In this document: positions 9,134 through 18,818 of the stretch, in pieces
How positions within the stretch are numbered: position 1 is the stretch's first letter
Layout: the number at the start of each line of letters is the position of its first letter
DNA from: Rhodoferax sp.
GTDB lineage: Bacteria > Pseudomonadota > Gammaproteobacteria > Burkholderiales > Burkholderiaceae_C
Direction: 5' to 3'
Length of the DNA stretch: 64,000 nt
Assembly (NCBI GenBank): GCA_003133245.1
Contig: PKWM01000024.1
Location: 49,107-113,106, forward strand
Program-made: the position numbers and the translations under genes
Notes under the pieces: generated by a model
Seen by the model: only the letters and a program-made list of their open reading frames with translations
What the model was told of the DNA's origin: nothing
Database searches by the model: none

Positions 9134-10357
9134 ATGATTGACCGCTCTTTGATTCTCAAGTACCGCTGGAAGATTCTGGCTGCGTTGCTCGTGGCAATGG
9201 CGTTCGGTGTGATTGCAGTGCGCTGGTGGCAAGGCCCGCAGGTGACGACCGAAAGGGTATTACAGCGCGATTTCGTGCAATCAGTGGTGGCTAGTGGCCA
9301 CGTCGAGACGCCGCACCGGGTGGACATCGGCGCGCAGATCACCGGCACGGTCGTGCGCGTGCCCGTGGCTGAGGGACAAGTCGTGAAAACTGGCGATCTG
9401 CTGGTCGAACTCACTTCAATTGAATTGCGTGCCAGCGAACGCCAGGCCAAACTGGCCGTCACGCAGGCGCAAGCCAGGCTGCGGCAATTGCGCGAGGTGC
9501 AGGGCCCGGTAGCAGAACAAACTTTGCGGCAGGCGCAGGCGAACCTGGACAACGCCAGCGCTGCCCTGCGCCGCAATCAGGATTTGTTCACCAAGGGTTT
9601 TATCGGTGAGGCCGCTCTGGATGACTTTCGCAAAGCCGTTGAGCTGGCCGACGCGCAAAGGCGCTCGACACAGAAGCAGTTCGACACTGCGGGCAACGCA
9701 GGCAGCGACTACGCGTTGGCTGCCGCCGCTGAGGCCGAAGCCCGGGCGAACTTGGAGGCGGCACGCGCGCGTTCCGGTTATGCGTTTTTGCGAGCGCCGT
9801 TGGATGGAACTTTGATCGGACGCAATGTCGAAGTGGGCGACGTGGTGCAACCGGGCAAGGCGCTCATGACGCTGTCGCCTTCCGGCCGCACGCAACTGGT
9901 GGTTGAGATCGACGAGAAAAATCTGCGTCTGCTGGCGCTTGGTCAGAAGGCGCTAGCCTCCGCAGACGCGTATCCGCAGCAGCGCTTTGCGGCCGAGCTG
10001 GTGTACATCAACCCGGGCGTGAACGCGCAAACCGGCGCGGTGGAGGTCAAGCTCGACGTGCCAGCGCCGCCGTCGGCAATCAGGCAGGACATGACCGTGT
10101 CGGTGGACATTGAGGTGGCCAGACGACCCAACGCCCTGCTGGTTTCAGCCAGTGCGGTCCATGACGCAGAGGCGGTTGCGCCGTGGGTACTGCGCTTGGA
10201 AGACGGCCGCGCGGTGCGGCGCCCGGTAGGTCTGGGTTTGCGCAGTGGTGGGTTCGCCGAGGTACTCGACGGGCTGCGCGCGGGCGACGTGGTGCTTTCC
10301 ACAACGGCGGCAATCGAGCCCGGTGCGAGGGTGCGCGCCACCTTGCCCAGCGACTGA
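9134..10357 (+). CDS. HlyD/RND-type periplasmic adaptor of an ABC exporter
   Basis: Membrane-fusion protein of 407 residues. The N-terminus (MIDRSLILKYRWKILAALLVAMAFGVIAVRWW) is a signal anchor. It is followed by a lipoyl-like half-motif (VDIGAQITGTVVRVPVAEGQ), a coiled-coil hairpin rich in Ala/Gln/Arg (about 95-200), the second half (RSGYAFLRAPLDGTLIGR) and a beta-barrel section. It bridges an inner-membrane transporter to the outer membrane. First gene of a four-gene unit with the MacB-like permease and ATPase. The substrate is not evident; no TolC homologue is in the window. Confidence 0.9.
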   Translation: MIDRSLILKYRWKILAALLVAMAFGVIAVRWWQGPQVTTERVLQRDFVQSVVASGHVETPHRVDIGAQITGTVVRVPVAEGQVVKTGDLLVELTSIELRASERQAKLAVTQAQARLRQLREVQGPVAEQTLRQAQANLDNASAALRRNQDLFTKGFIGEAALDDFRKAVELADAQRRSTQKQFDTAGNAGSDYALAAAAEAEARANLEAARARSGYAFLRAPLDGTLIGRNVEVGDVVQPGKALMTLSPSGRTQLVVEIDEKNLRLLALGQKALASADAYPQQRFAAELVYINPGVNAQTGAVEVKLDVPAPPSAIRQDMTVSVDIEVARRPNALLVSASAVHDAEAVAPWVLRLEDGRAVRRPVGLGLRSGGFAEVLDGLRAGDVVLSTTAAIEPGARVRATLPSD

Positions 10358-10368
10358 GAGCCGCTGCG

Positions 10369-11610
10369 ATGTTCCGGCCTTGGCTCCCTTTCGAGTGGAT
10401 TGTTGCCATCCGATTCCTGCGTGAGGGTCGTCTACAAACGCTGTTCATCATCGCGGGCGTGGCCATCGGCGTCGCCGTGATCGTCTTCATGTCAGCGCTG
10501 CTGGCCGGACTACAGACGAATTTCATTCAGCGCGTGTTGTCGGCGCAGGCGCACATTGAGTTGCTGCCGCCGCAGGAGATATCCCGGCCGCTACGCCTCG
10601 GCGCCAACGCCGTGTCCGGTGAAGTCGAGGGTGCGATCGTGCAGCCGCCGCTACAGCGGCTCAAGGGAATCGACCAGTGGCAGGCGGTAGCGACACAGAT
10701 CCGGACCATGTCCGATGTGCTGGTGGTGACTCCGGTGGCCGGCGGCTCAGCGCTGGTCGTGCGCGGCAGCGCCAGCCGGGCGATCACAGTCGCGGGAATC
10801 GAGCCGGAGCAGTATTTCCGCATTGTTGACATCAACGACAAGCTGGTGCGTGGCAGCACGCGCCTGAGCGCCACCGATATCCTGATCGGCACCGAGTTGG
10901 CCAGCGACCTCGGCGTTGACGTCGCCGACAAGCTGCGCGTCTCGACCGCCAACGGTGCCACCAGCACGCTCACCATTGCCGGCATTTTTGACCTGGGCAA
11001 CAAGGGCGCAAACCAGCGCAACACTTTTGTCGCGTTGCACACGGCACAAAGTCTGCTCGGCATTCCTGGGGGCGTTACCAGCCTCGAGGTGACGGTGCGC
11101 GACGTTTACGCCGCAGAGGACATCGCCCAGCGCATCACCACTGCCACCGGTGTCGAAGCCGACAGCTGGATCAAGACCAGCGCGCAGTTCTTCGCTGCCG
11201 TCAGTGCGCAAGTGACGGCCAACACTGCAATCCGGTTCTTTGTTGGCCTGTCGGTGGCCTTTGGCATTGCCAGCGTGTTGGTCGTCGTGGTGGTACAGAA
11301 ATCCCGTGAGATCGGCATCCTGCGCGCCATGGGCATCTCACAGGGTCAGATCTTGCGCGTGTTTCTATTGCAAGGTGGACTGCTCGGTTTCGGCGGGTCC
11401 GTGGTCGGCTGCGCCATCGGCGCCCTGGCGCTGTTGCTGTGGCAACGTTATGCGCGCAACGCGGATGGCACGCAGCTGTTTGCACTCAGCTTCGATCCGG
11501 AGCTATTCACCATAGCCCTGTTGCTGGCGACCTTGACCGGCCTGGCAGCTGCCGTTGCGCCGGCGTTACGCGCAGCACGTCTAGACCCCGTGGTGGCAAT
11601 CCGTGGCTGA
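10369..11610 (+). CDS. MacB/FtsX-type ABC transporter permease
   Basis: Inner-membrane permease of 413 residues. The track ORF begins earlier, but the ATG at 10369, 11 bp after the adaptor stop, gives the expected N-terminus [21 protein letters not shown] followed by a transmembrane helix. A large periplasmic MacB_PCD-like domain occupies about residues 45-280, and the last ~140 residues form the FtsX domain with three helices ([17 protein letters not shown] is a typical coupling segment). The 3' end overlaps the ATPase gene by 8 bp. It lacks the ATPase domain found in full MacB, which is supplied by the next gene. Confidence 0.9.
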   Translation: MFRPWLPFEWIVAIRFLREGRLQTLFIIAGVAIGVAVIVFMSALLAGLQTNFIQRVLSAQAHIELLPPQEISRPLRLGANAVSGEVEGAIVQPPLQRLKGIDQWQAVATQIRTMSDVLVVTPVAGGSALVVRGSASRAITVAGIEPEQYFRIVDINDKLVRGSTRLSATDILIGTELASDLGVDVADKLRVSTANGATSTLTIAGIFDLGNKGANQRNTFVALHTAQSLLGIPGGVTSLEVTVRDVYAAEDIAQRITTATGVEADSWIKTSAQFFAAVSAQVTANTAIRFFVGLSVAFGIASVLVVVVVQKSREIGILRAMGISQGQILRVFLLQGGLLGFGGSVVGCAIGALALLLWQRYARNADGTQLFALSFDPELFTIALLLATLTGLAAAVAPALRAARLDPVVAIRG

Positions 11611-12346
11611 CGTTTCATCCCTTGCAGGCACCATTGTCTCAGCACCCGTTGCCAGCGCTGTGGTGGTGCAATTGCGCGCTGTATGCAAGACTTTCAATCT
11701 TGGAAAATCGTTCGAAACCGAGGTGCTGCATGGCATCGACCTGACGCTGCACCAGGGCGAGTTCTGTGCCGTGATGGGGCCTTCGGGCTCGGGCAAGAGC
11801 ACCTTGCTCAACATCATCGGCCTGCTTGACCGGCCCACGCTCGGCACGCTGCAAGTGTGCGGTGAAGAAACCACCACGCTGGACGACCATGCGTTAACCC
11901 GGCTGCGCGGCCACAGCATCGGTTTCGTGTTTCAGTACCACTACCTGATTACGGCCTTCACGGCGCTTGAGAATGTGATGATTCCGATGCTGGGCGCCGC
12001 CGGATTTCCGAACGAAGCGATGCGGACACGCGCAGCGGAGTTGATTGACAACGTCGGCCTCAGCGCCTGGCAAAACAACCTCGCTGGCAATATGAGTGGC
12101 GGCCAGCAGCAGCGCGTCGCGGTGGCCCGCGCTCTGGCCATGAACCCGGCGCTGTTGTTAGCGGATGAACCCACCGGCAACCTCGATAGCAAGAGTGCCG
12201 ATGCGGTGTTCGAACTGCTGCGCCGTTTCAACCGCGAGCACGGTACAACGGTGCTGTTCGTGACCCACAACGCGGCGCTGGCAGAACGCTGCGATAAGAC
12301 CATTGAGGTGATTGACGGGCGTATCACCGGCCAAAGCCAGTCATGA
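11603..12346 (+). CDS. ABC transporter ATP-binding protein (LolD/MacB type)
   Basis: Cytoplasmic ATPase of 247 residues that powers the adjacent permease. All nucleotide-binding motifs are present: Walker [11 protein letters not shown]-loop VFQYHYL, signature [15 protein letters not shown], Walker [17 protein letters not shown], and H-loop VTHN. It starts with GTG overlapping the permease gene by 8 bp, and its TGA overlaps the following MFS gene (ATGA), so the four genes are translationally linked. The N-terminal ~25 residues are an extension relative to LolD. Confidence 0.93.
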   Translation: MADVSSLAGTIVSAPVASAVVVQLRAVCKTFNLGKSFETEVLHGIDLTLHQGEFCAVMGPSGSGKSTLLNIIGLLDRPTLGTLQVCGEETTTLDDHALTRLRGHSIGFVFQYHYLITAFTALENVMIPMLGAAGFPNEAMRTRAAELIDNVGLSAWQNNLAGNMSGGQQQRVAVARALAMNPALLLADEPTGNLDSKSADAVFELLRRFNREHGTTVLFVTHNAALAERCDKTIEVIDGRITGQSQS

Positions 12347-13578
12347 TTCACGATGGTGCCTTTGGCAAATCGCTGGCACTTTTGCGCACTCGGCGTTTTG
12401 GCACGTTCTGGTTCGCCAGCTTGCTCTCAAACATCGGAACTTGGGCTCAACAAGTGGCCCAACCCTGGCTGCTGCTTAGCTTGGGCGCGTCACCGTTCCT
12501 GCTGGGGCTCGATGCCTTCGCCATGGGCGCTCCGATCTTCCTCCTCACCCTGATCGGTGGCGCCATGGCGGACCTGATCGACCGCCGCCGTGTGATCGTT
12601 TTTTTCCAGTCGATCCAGATGCTGTGCCCAATGCTGCTGGTCGTGTTGATCATGACCGACCACATTCAGCCATGGATGGTGATTGTGCTGTCCCTGGTGG
12701 TAGGCGTGACTGACGCGCTGTCGATGCCCTCGTTTCAGTCCATCGTCCCGTCAATCGTTCAACGTGAACAGATTCCAGCGGGGATTGCCTTGAACTCCAC
12801 CCAATTCAATCTCTCGCGCATTCTTGGCCCCTCATTGGCAGGGCTGCTGATCGTCGGCGTCGGAATGGCCGGGGCGTTTGCGCTCAACGCAGCGTCGTAT
12901 CTGCCCTTCATCCTGGTTTCCCTGTGGGTGCTGCCGCGCTCGGAGCCGACGCAGCACGACGAGGAATTCACCCGTCATCGGTTCTGGGCTGGCATCCGAG
13001 ACAGCGTGCGCGAACCAGCCCTGCGTGGCGCGTTGCTGACGGTATTTGCCACCAGCGTGTTGTGCGCCCCGTTGATCACTTTTTGCCCGGTGTTGGTAAA
13101 GGAAGTATTTGCGGGCAGCATCGAGCATTTCAGCCTGACGATGAGCGCCTTTGGCGTGGGCGGGCTGCTGGGTGCCGTGGGTTTACTGGCGGTGGGTCCA
13201 GCACGTGATCGCCGACCCATAAGTTCATGGCTGGCAGTGGCTTACGCAATCACCGTGGTGCTGGCGGCGCAGAACCATTGGCCTTGGGGGCTGCCTGTGT
13301 TGTTTGTCGTCGCTGGCGTAACGATGACGGCCAGCAATGCCTCAGCCAATACGTTGTTGCAATCTATCGCACCGGTGCGACTTCGGGGGCAAACCATCAG
13401 CTTATTCATGCTGGCCATACGAGGCGGTGTTTCGTTGGGCAGCCTGCTGACCGGCCTTACCGTGAATGTTCTGGGTGTGCGCGAGGCTCTGTTCATCAAT
13501 GGCGTTCTGGCGGTTCTGGCACATCTGGCTATCGGGTATGAATGGCGACGCTCACCCTTACCTCGATCAGTGGTGTGA
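12343..13578 (+). CDS. Major facilitator superfamily exporter (DHA3/EntS-like)
   Basis: A 411-residue polytopic protein with about 12 helices. [24 protein letters not shown] at the start and the internal loop [13 protein letters not shown] fit the EntS/DHA3 drug- and siderophore-export subfamily. It is coupled by ATGA to the ABC ATPase, so an adaptor, an ABC exporter and an MFS exporter share one operon, suggesting related small-molecule efflux. The substrate is not determinable. The operon ends 43 bp before the FNR-type box. Confidence 0.88.
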   Translation: MIHDGAFGKSLALLRTRRFGTFWFASLLSNIGTWAQQVAQPWLLLSLGASPFLLGLDAFAMGAPIFLLTLIGGAMADLIDRRRVIVFFQSIQMLCPMLLVVLIMTDHIQPWMVIVLSLVVGVTDALSMPSFQSIVPSIVQREQIPAGIALNSTQFNLSRILGPSLAGLLIVGVGMAGAFALNAASYLPFILVSLWVLPRSEPTQHDEEFTRHRFWAGIRDSVREPALRGALLTVFATSVLCAPLITFCPVLVKEVFAGSIEHFSLTMSAFGVGGLLGAVGLLAVGPARDRRPISSWLAVAYAITVVLAAQNHWPWGLPVLFVVAGVTMTASNASANTLLQSIAPVRLRGQTISLFMLAIRGGVSLGSLLTGLTVNVLGVREALFINGVLAVLAHLAIGYEWRRSPLPRSVV

Positions 13579-13621
13579 GTGACTCAACGCCGAAACTACC
13601 CGTTTGCGGCGATGTTCTTCA

Positions 13622-13635
13622 TTGATAAAGATCAA
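13622..13635. promoter_or_regulatory. Perfect FNR/ANR-type binding site
   Basis: TTGATAAAGATCAA is a perfect TTGAT-N4-ATCAA palindrome, the consensus for FNR/ANR/CRP-family oxygen-responsive regulators. Its centre (13628.5) is about 41 bp upstream of a possible start near 13670, with a -10-like CATATT at 13657-13662. That is the class II activator spacing. The only gene it could serve on the plus strand is the small membrane protein that follows. Confidence 0.7.
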
Positions 13636-13719
13636 TGCGCGTGGCCAGCGTAGGAACATATTTCACATTTGCGAAACATGCTCCAGGTTTTCTGCGCTGA
13701 CGGATCACAATCGAAAAAC

Positions 13720-13902
13720 ATGACTTCCATGCGTAAAAAATTCATCGCCTTCGCGGTCATAGTGGCCGTGCTGTTGCTGGCGGTAGGCGTGCTCTGGCGC
13801 ACGCCGCTGCTGGCGCTCTGGCAGCAAATGGCGGGGCTGGCAGTGCTGAGCCTGGGTTTATTTGCGCTGGCCGTGCTGCGTTCGCACAAGTCACAGGATT
13901 GA
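13720..13902 (+). CDS. Small membrane protein, unknown function
   Basis: Not recognised. The track ORF starts at 13669, but the FNR-site geometry would put transcription start there, so one of the internal ATGs (13720 or 13729, MTSMRKKF) is more likely, giving about 60 residues. The product has a basic N-terminus, two hydrophobic helices (FIAFAVIVAVLLLAVGVLW and MAGLAVLSLGLFALAVL) and a short polar tail, like a small inner-membrane protein. The upstream FNR-type box suggests oxygen-dependent expression. No clear Shine-Dalgarno sequence, so existence is moderately supported. Confidence 0.5.
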   Translation: MTSMRKKFIAFAVIVAVLLLAVGVLWRTPLLALWQQMAGLAVLSLGLFALAVLRSHKSQD

Positions 13903-13926
13903 AATGAAATAAGCCAACAAGTCGGA

Positions 13927-14103
13927 TCAAGCCACTCGCTCCAGAATCAGCACGCCAAAAAAACCAAAACCGGCGATCAGCATCCATTTGAGCGTGAGCA
14001 GGCCGTAGCGCCTAAAGCGGACCTCGCCGGTGGCGGCATAAAACGCGAATGACAAGGCCGCGCCGAGCAACAGCAAGAGAATGAGCCAGCGAAACAGCAG
14101 CAT
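13927..14103 (-). CDS. Small membrane protein downstream of lpxC
   Basis: A 58-residue product; the start is set at the ATG at 14103 because a strong ribosome-binding site (GAAGGAGGCG on the coding strand) sits just before it, rather than the longer track ORF that runs into lpxC. The sequence is MLLFRWLILLLLLGAALSFA... followed by a second hydrophobic segment (WMLIAGFGFFGVLILERVA), so two transmembrane helices. It starts 16 bp after the lpxC stop on the same strand and is the last gene of the dcw-lpxC transcription unit. Function unknown. Confidence 0.7.
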   Translation of the reverse strand: MLLFRWLILLLLLGAALSFAFYAATGEVRFRRYGLLTLKWMLIAGFGFFGVLILERVA

Positions 14104-14119
14104 GATTTTTCGCCTCCTT

Positions 14120-15043
14120 CTACCAGGCCCGCGCCACTTGGGCAAAGCCTTTGGGAGCGAGCTTATCATCTTCAAACGTCACCACTTCCCAGGCCTCAGT
14201 GCGCTGGAGTAGTTCGCGCAACAGCAGATTATTGAGGGCGTGACCGGAGCGGAAAGCGCTGTAACTGGCCAACAGCGGCTGGCCCAGCAGATAGAGGTCG
14301 CCCATGGCGTCGAGGATTTTGTGTTTGACGAACTCATCGTCGTAGCGCAGGCCCTCGGAATTCAATATTTTGTAATCGTCCATGACGATCACGTTGTCGA
14401 GCCCGCCGCCCAGCGCCAGACCATTGGCACGCATCATTTCCACGTCTTTGGTAAACCCAAAAGTGCGTGCCCGCGCAATGTCTTTGGTGTAGGAGCCGAC
14501 GCTCATATCAAACAGCACACGCTGGCCAGTCGAGTCCACCGCCGGATGGTCAAAGTCAATCTCAAAGCTGAGCTTGAAGCCATGAAAGGGTTGCAGCCGT
14601 GCCCACTTTTCAGAGGCGCCCTGCCCTTCGCGCACAGTCACCGCTTTGAGCAAGCGGATGAAGCGGCGCGGCGCGCTTTGCAACTCGATACCCGCGCTTT
14701 GCAACAAGAACACAAACGACGCGGCCGAGCCATCCAGAATCGGCACCTCTTGCGCGTTGATATCGACATAGAGGTTATCCACGCCCAGGCCAGCACAGGC
14801 CGACAGCAGATGTTCGACGGTATGCACCTTGACGTTGCCATTGGCAATAGTCGATGCCATGGTGGTATCCGATACGGCCGTTGCCGACACCTTGATGTCC
14901 ACCGGCAGCGGCAGATCAATGCGCCGGAACACGATGCCTGTATCAGGCTGCGCCGGTCGCAGCGTGATCTCGACGCGCTGACCACTGTGCAGGCCAACGC
15001 CAATGGCACGGGTCAGGGATTTGAGGGTTCTTTGTTGCAGCAC
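14120..15043 (-). CDS. lpxC: UDP-3-O-acyl-N-acetylglucosamine deacetylase LpxC
   Basis: Zinc-dependent deacetylase catalysing the committed step of lipid A synthesis. The 307-residue length is standard. It starts at GTG (15043), giving the canonical [21 protein letters not shown]. Zinc and catalytic motifs are visible: [27 protein letters not shown], and [20 protein letters not shown] with the downstream SGHALNN histidine. It follows ftsZ in the order common to beta/gammaproteobacteria, but a 448-bp repeat-containing gap separates them, so it may have its own promoter. Confidence 0.96.
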   Translation of the reverse strand: MLQQRTLKSLTRAIGVGLHSGQRVEITLRPAQPDTGIVFRRIDLPLPVDIKVSATAVSDTTMASTIANGNVKVHTVEHLLSACAGLGVDNLYVDINAQEVPILDGSAASFVFLLQSAGIELQSAPRRFIRLLKAVTVREGQGASEKWARLQPFHGFKLSFEIDFDHPAVDSTGQRVLFDMSVGSYTKDIARARTFGFTKDVEMMRANGLALGGGLDNVIVMDDYKILNSEGLRYDDEFVKHKILDAMGDLYLLGQPLLASYSAFRSGHALNNLLLRELLQRTEAWEVVTFEDDKLAPKGFAQVARAW

Positions 15044-15167
15044 TTGTTGATTTTACCGGGGCTTCGTTGAGAGCGTTGCGTGGCAGGGTTGGAGTTGAAT
15101 TGGAGTTGGATCCCAATTCGGGGCACGGCCTTCGAGCGGGATCAGGCTGCATGGGTGCTCTGCTGCG

Positions 15168-15332
15168 TGTCCCCCGCCCTGCGGGCTCCTCCTTTACCTA
15201 CGCAGAACACCCAGACAACCTGATTCCCAAGTTGCATGGTTTGCTCGCCCGAAAAGAAAGCCACTCAAAGCAACGGGGTGGGAGTGCGCGCCAAAGTGAG
15301 GTAAAGAAGGAGGCCGAAGGCCGGGTGACACG
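15168..15332. repeat. Inverted pair of dispersed extragenic repeat
   Basis: The left arm (TGTCCCCCGCCCTGCGGGC then TCCTCCTTTA) and the right arm (TAAAGAAGGAGGCC then GAAGGCCGGGTGACA) are diverged inverted copies of one motif. A third copy is at 38411-38446 (AAGGAGGAGGCCGCAGGCC then GGGGGACA). The flanks differ, so it is a dispersed repeat rather than a gene duplication. Confidence 0.6.
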
Positions 15333-15391
15333 AACGGCGGCGCGTGCCCCCGCCCTGTTGCGTGCTCAGAAAAGGTTCTTGGGGTCAGAGC

Positions 15392-15477
15392 CCTGGACTT
15401 GGGGTTTTGCCAAATTCGCGCCGCCTTCGGCTTGTCCAAAATTGCGATCCGATTCCTGGACTTGGGGTTTTGCCAAA
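15392..15477. repeat. 23-bp direct repeat, two copies 63 bp apart
   Basis: CCTGGACTTGGGGTTTTGCC plus AAA occurs at 15392-15414 and exactly again at 15455-15477, just downstream of the ftsZ stop. The 40-bp spacer shows no further similarity. It could be a remnant of a longer repeat or an assembly/recombination scar. Confidence 0.7.
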
Positions 15478-15491
15478 AACCCTACAACTCC

Positions 15492-16751
15492 TCAATCCGC
15501 TTGTCGGCGCAAGAAAGCCGGGATGTCGATGTCGTCGCGGCCGCCGCTGGCCATGGCATCGACCATCGCCGCCGCTTGCGTGCGGTCGCGTGTACGCCAG
15601 ACGCTTGGCGTACTCATGCTGTGGTAATCCACCGGCGCCGCGCCCACCGAAGACAGGCCATTCGACGGCGCTGTGGCAGACGCCGCGCCATTGCCGCCGG
15701 AGGAACTGAACGTTGGCACCGGAAACGGCACGTTGTCGGTGCCGGTACGCAGAGTGGCCTGCAGCACTTCGAGCTTCGGCCGGCGCACCCCTTGCCGGCT
15801 CAACCCGGTGGCCACCACGGTGACGCGGATTTGGTCGTCCAAGCTGTCGTCATAGGCGGTGCCGTAAATAACATGCGCGTCGGCTGCGGCATAAGCCCGA
15901 ATCGTGTTCATGGCCAGCTTGGATTCGTTGAGTTTGAGCGAACCTTTGGCCGCACTGATGAGCACCAGCACACCCTTGGCACCCGAGAGGTCGATGCCTT
16001 CGAGCAGGGGGCAGGCCACCGCCTGTTCAGCCGCGATGCGGGAGCGATCCGGGCCGGCCGCCACGGCGGTACCCATCATCGCCTTGCCGGGCTCGCCCAT
16101 CACCGTGCGCACATCCTCAAAGTCAACATTGACATGGCCCGGCACATTGATGATTTCAGCGATACCGCCGACCGCATTTTTCAGCACGTCGTTGGCATGG
16201 GCGAAGGCTTCGTCCTGGGTTACCTCGTCGCCCAGCACTTCGAGCAGTTTCTCGTTGAGCACCACAATCAGCGAATCAACATTGGCTTCGAGCTCTGCCA
16301 GGCCGCTGTCGGCATTGGCCATGCGGCGACTGCCTTCGAATTCAAACGGTTTGGTCACCACCCCGACCGTCAAAATACCCATTTCACGCGCGACCCGGGC
16401 AATCACGGGTGCCGCGCCGGTGCCGGTGCCGCCGCCCATTCCGGCGGTGATAAAGAGCATGTGCGCACCGTCGATGGCAGCGCGAATTTCATCCACCGCC
16501 GCCTCCGCCGCTTCACGGCCTTTTTCGGGCTTGCTGCCCGCGCCCAGACCGCTGCTGCCAAGCTGGATGCTCTTGTGCGCATCGCAGCGGCTCAGGGCTT
16601 GCGCGTCGGTGTTGGCGCAAATGAACTCAACGCCCTGCACCGCGCAGCCAATCATGTGATCCACGGCGTTGCCGCCGCCGCCACCGACACCAATCACCTT
16701 GATCTGGGTGCCTTGGTTAAACATTTCTTCTTCAATCATTTCAATCGGCAT
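15492..16751 (-). CDS. ftsZ: Cell-division GTPase FtsZ
   Basis: Tubulin-like GTPase forming the Z ring. The ATG at 16751 is chosen for its RBS (CAGGAGAG on the coding strand) and gives 419 residues (MPIEMIEEEMFNQGTQIKVIGVGGGGGNAV). The tubulin signature GGGTGTGAAP, the early GVGGGGGNAVDHM loop and the T7 loop (NVDFEDVRTVM) are all present, followed by a variable linker. The extreme C-terminus reads GRDDIDIPAFLRRQAD, the conserved peptide that binds FtsA and ZipA. It follows ftsA after 25 bp. Confidence 0.97.
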   Translation of the reverse strand: MPIEMIEEEMFNQGTQIKVIGVGGGGGNAVDHMIGCAVQGVEFICANTDAQALSRCDAHKSIQLGSSGLGAGSKPEKGREAAEAAVDEIRAAIDGAHMLFITAGMGGGTGTGAAPVIARVAREMGILTVGVVTKPFEFEGSRRMANADSGLAELEANVDSLIVVLNEKLLEVLGDEVTQDEAFAHANDVLKNAVGGIAEIINVPGHVNVDFEDVRTVMGEPGKAMMGTAVAAGPDRSRIAAEQAVACPLLEGIDLSGAKGVLVLISAAKGSLKLNESKLAMNTIRAYAAADAHVIYGTAYDDSLDDQIRVTVVATGLSRQGVRRPKLEVLQATLRTGTDNVPFPVPTFSSSGGNGAASATAPSNGLSSVGAAPVDYHSMSTPSVWRTRDRTQAAAMVDAMASGGRDDIDIPAFLRRQAD

Positions 16752-16776
16752 TTTTTCTCTCCTGAAGTTTCGAACA

Positions 16777-18006
16777 TTAAAAATTTCCCACAAACCAGTC
16801 CTTGACCTGACCCAGCGCAGTTTTCATCGAGCCATTTTTTTGCGCCACCTTGAAACCGCGCAGGCGCTCCAGCCGGGCTTCTTCGAGCAGGCCCATGACG
16901 GTGGCCGCGCGCGGCTGCGCCACCATGTCGGCCAGCGCGTTGGAATATTTGGGCAAACCCCGGCGCACGGGTTTCAAGAAAATGTCTTCGCCCAGTTCCA
17001 CCATGCCCGGCATGACGCAACTGCCGCCGGTCAGCACGATGCCGCTGGAGAGCATTTCTTCAAAGCCCGATTCGCGTATGACCTGATGCACCAAAGTAAA
17101 AATCTCTTCAACGCGCGGCTCAATCACACCAGAGAGCGCTTGGCGACTGAGCAGGCGTGGCGCGCGGTCGCCCAAACCCGGCACTTCGACCTGGGCTTGC
17201 GGATCCGCCAGCATCTGCTTGGCGTAGCCACTTTCAACCTTGATTTCTTCGGCGTCCTTGGTCGGCGTGCGCAGGGCCATCGCAATGTCGCTGGTGATCA
17301 AGTCGCCGGCGATCGGGATGACCGCCGTGTGACGAATCGCACCGTTGGTAAAGATCGCCAGATCGGTGGTGCCGGCACCGATATCCACCAGCGCCACACC
17401 CAGTTCACGCTCATCTTCGGTCAGCACCGCCAGACTCGAAGCCAGCGGATTGAGCATCAACTGCTCTACTTCCAGGCCGCAACGACGCACGCATTTGATG
17501 ATGTTCTCGGCGGCACTCTGGGCACCGGTGACAATGTGTACTTTGGCTTCCAGGCGGATGCCGCTCATGCCAATCGGTTCCTTCACATCCTGCCCATCAA
17601 TGATGAATTCCTGCGGCTCCACCAGCAGCAGGCGCTGATCGGTCGAGATGTTGATGGCTTTGGCCGTTTCCACCACGCGGGCGACATCGGCGGCGCTCAC
17701 TTCATGATCCTTGATGGCCACCATGCCGTGCGAATTGATGCCACGAATATGGCTGCCGGTGATGCCGGTATAGACCCGCTGAATTTTGCAATCGGCCATC
17801 AGCTCGGCCTCGCGCAGCGCCTGCTCGATGCTGTGCACGGTGGCATCGATATTGACCACGACGCCGCGCTTGATGCCGTTGCTGGGTGCCACCCCCAGGC
17901 CGACCAGTTTGAGCATGCCACCCGGCAGCACCTCGGCCACCACCACCATGACCTTGGCGGTGCCAATGTCGAGCCCGACAACCATATCTTTGTATTCTTT
18001 TGCCAT
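16777..18006 (-). CDS. ftsA: Cell-division actin-like protein FtsA
   Basis: Membrane-tethering ASKHA ATPase that anchors FtsZ. The 409-residue length is typical. Visible are the phosphate-1 loop VVGLDIGTAKVMVVV, LVDIGAGTTDLAIF (phosphate 2), and the adenosine loop GIVLTGGSCVMPGM. The C-terminus (ALGQVKDWFVGNF) is the amphipathic membrane-targeting helix. Adjacent to ftsQ (26 bp) and ftsZ, as in the standard dcw order. Confidence 0.97.
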   Translation of the reverse strand: MAKEYKDMVVGLDIGTAKVMVVVAEVLPGGMLKLVGLGVAPSNGIKRGVVVNIDATVHSIEQALREAELMADCKIQRVYTGITGSHIRGINSHGMVAIKDHEVSAADVARVVETAKAINISTDQRLLLVEPQEFIIDGQDVKEPIGMSGIRLEAKVHIVTGAQSAAENIIKCVRRCGLEVEQLMLNPLASSLAVLTEDERELGVALVDIGAGTTDLAIFTNGAIRHTAVIPIAGDLITSDIAMALRTPTKDAEEIKVESGYAKQMLADPQAQVEVPGLGDRAPRLLSRQALSGVIEPRVEEIFTLVHQVIRESGFEEMLSSGIVLTGGSCVMPGMVELGEDIFLKPVRRGLPKYSNALADMVAQPRAATVMGLLEEARLERLRGFKVAQKNGSMKTALGQVKDWFVGNF

Positions 18007-18032
18007 AGATGTACCTGTGTTACTTTGGGTCG

Positions 18033-18818
18033 TTATTTTTTGACGCCATCAGCCGTCCGCGTCGTCACACCGCGCAGACGGATGGCGTAGCCGTCGGGGT
18101 AGCGTAAATCGGCGCTTTCCAGAGCGTCAATCCGGCGCCCATAACTAGCGCTCACTTGCGTTAGTGTTTTGAGAAAACGCTGCAATCGAAGCTGCACGTC
18201 AGCGACTGAGCCACCACCGAGCTCGACCAGTGCCTGGTTGTCCAGTCCGGCGCGCCAACCCCCATGAACGCTGAGTTCAAGCTGAGTGAGTGTCAGATCC
18301 ATGGCTTCAAACTGCGGTGCCAACGTCTGGTACATAGCCAGCACGGCGCCGGCCTGGCCATCCGGGCCATTCAAGCTGGGCAGCGCGTCTTGCTCGACCT
18401 CACCCGGATTGGCTTCAAACACTTCACCAAAACTATTAACCAGTTTTGAGTCACCCTCCACGCCCCAGTAGGCCAGCGCCTGATGCTCCTGCAACTGCAC
18501 TTTGAGCCGGTTGGGGAATTCACGCCGCACCACCGCCTGGCGCACCCACGGCACCGCCTCAAAAGCGCGCTTGGCAGTTTGCAGGTCGAACGTCAAAAAA
18601 GTGCCGCTGAGCCGGGGTGCTACGTTGGCACGCAACGTCACCGCGTTGTTGTGCGTTACATCACCACCGACGCTGATGCTGCGAATGGCAAACACCGATT
18701 GGCGCGCCAGCCAGAGGGCCAGTGTGCTCGCCAGCAGCAGCGCAAACGCGGCGAACAAGACGTTGGCGATCAGGTTCATCAGCTTCACATCCAGCGGTGT
18801 CGGCAGCGACGTACTCAT
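18033..18818 (-). CDS. ftsQ: Cell-division protein FtsQ
   Basis: Bitopic divisome protein of 261 residues: short cytoplasmic N-terminus, one transmembrane helix (about [22 protein letters not shown]), then a POTRA domain ([20 protein letters not shown]) and the FtsQ beta-domain ([26 protein letters not shown]). It recruits FtsB and FtsL to the septum. Its start overlaps the ddl stop by 4 bp, consistent with translational coupling. Confidence 0.94.
   Translation of the reverse strand: MSTSLPTPLDVKLMNLIANVLFAAFALLLASTLALWLARQSVFAIRSISVGGDVTHNNAVTLRANVAPRLSGTFLTFDLQTAKRAFEAVPWVRQAVVRREFPNRLKVQLQEHQALAYWGVEGDSKLVNSFGEVFEANPGEVEQDALPSLNGPDGQAGAVLAMYQTLAPQFEAMDLTLTQLELSVHGGWRAGLDNQALVELGGGSVADVQLRLQRFLKTLTQVSASYGRRIDALESADLRYPDGYAIRLRGVTTRTADGVKK

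Larger units (their letters stand above)
15044..15491. other. Repeat-rich spacer between ftsZ and lpxC
   Basis: No convincing gene: the track ORFs here have no family features and mostly run into ftsZ antisense. The spacer holds an inverted pair of the GGAGG-AGGCC-type repeat (15168-15199 and 15301-15332) and a 23-bp direct repeat (15392-15414 and 15455-15477). No clear promoter for lpxC was identified. Confidence 0.6.

Noticed and set aside
15399-16805. 468-residue plus-strand ORF
   Set aside because: Exact antisense of ftsZ, His/Arg-rich shadow typical of GC-rich coding DNA.
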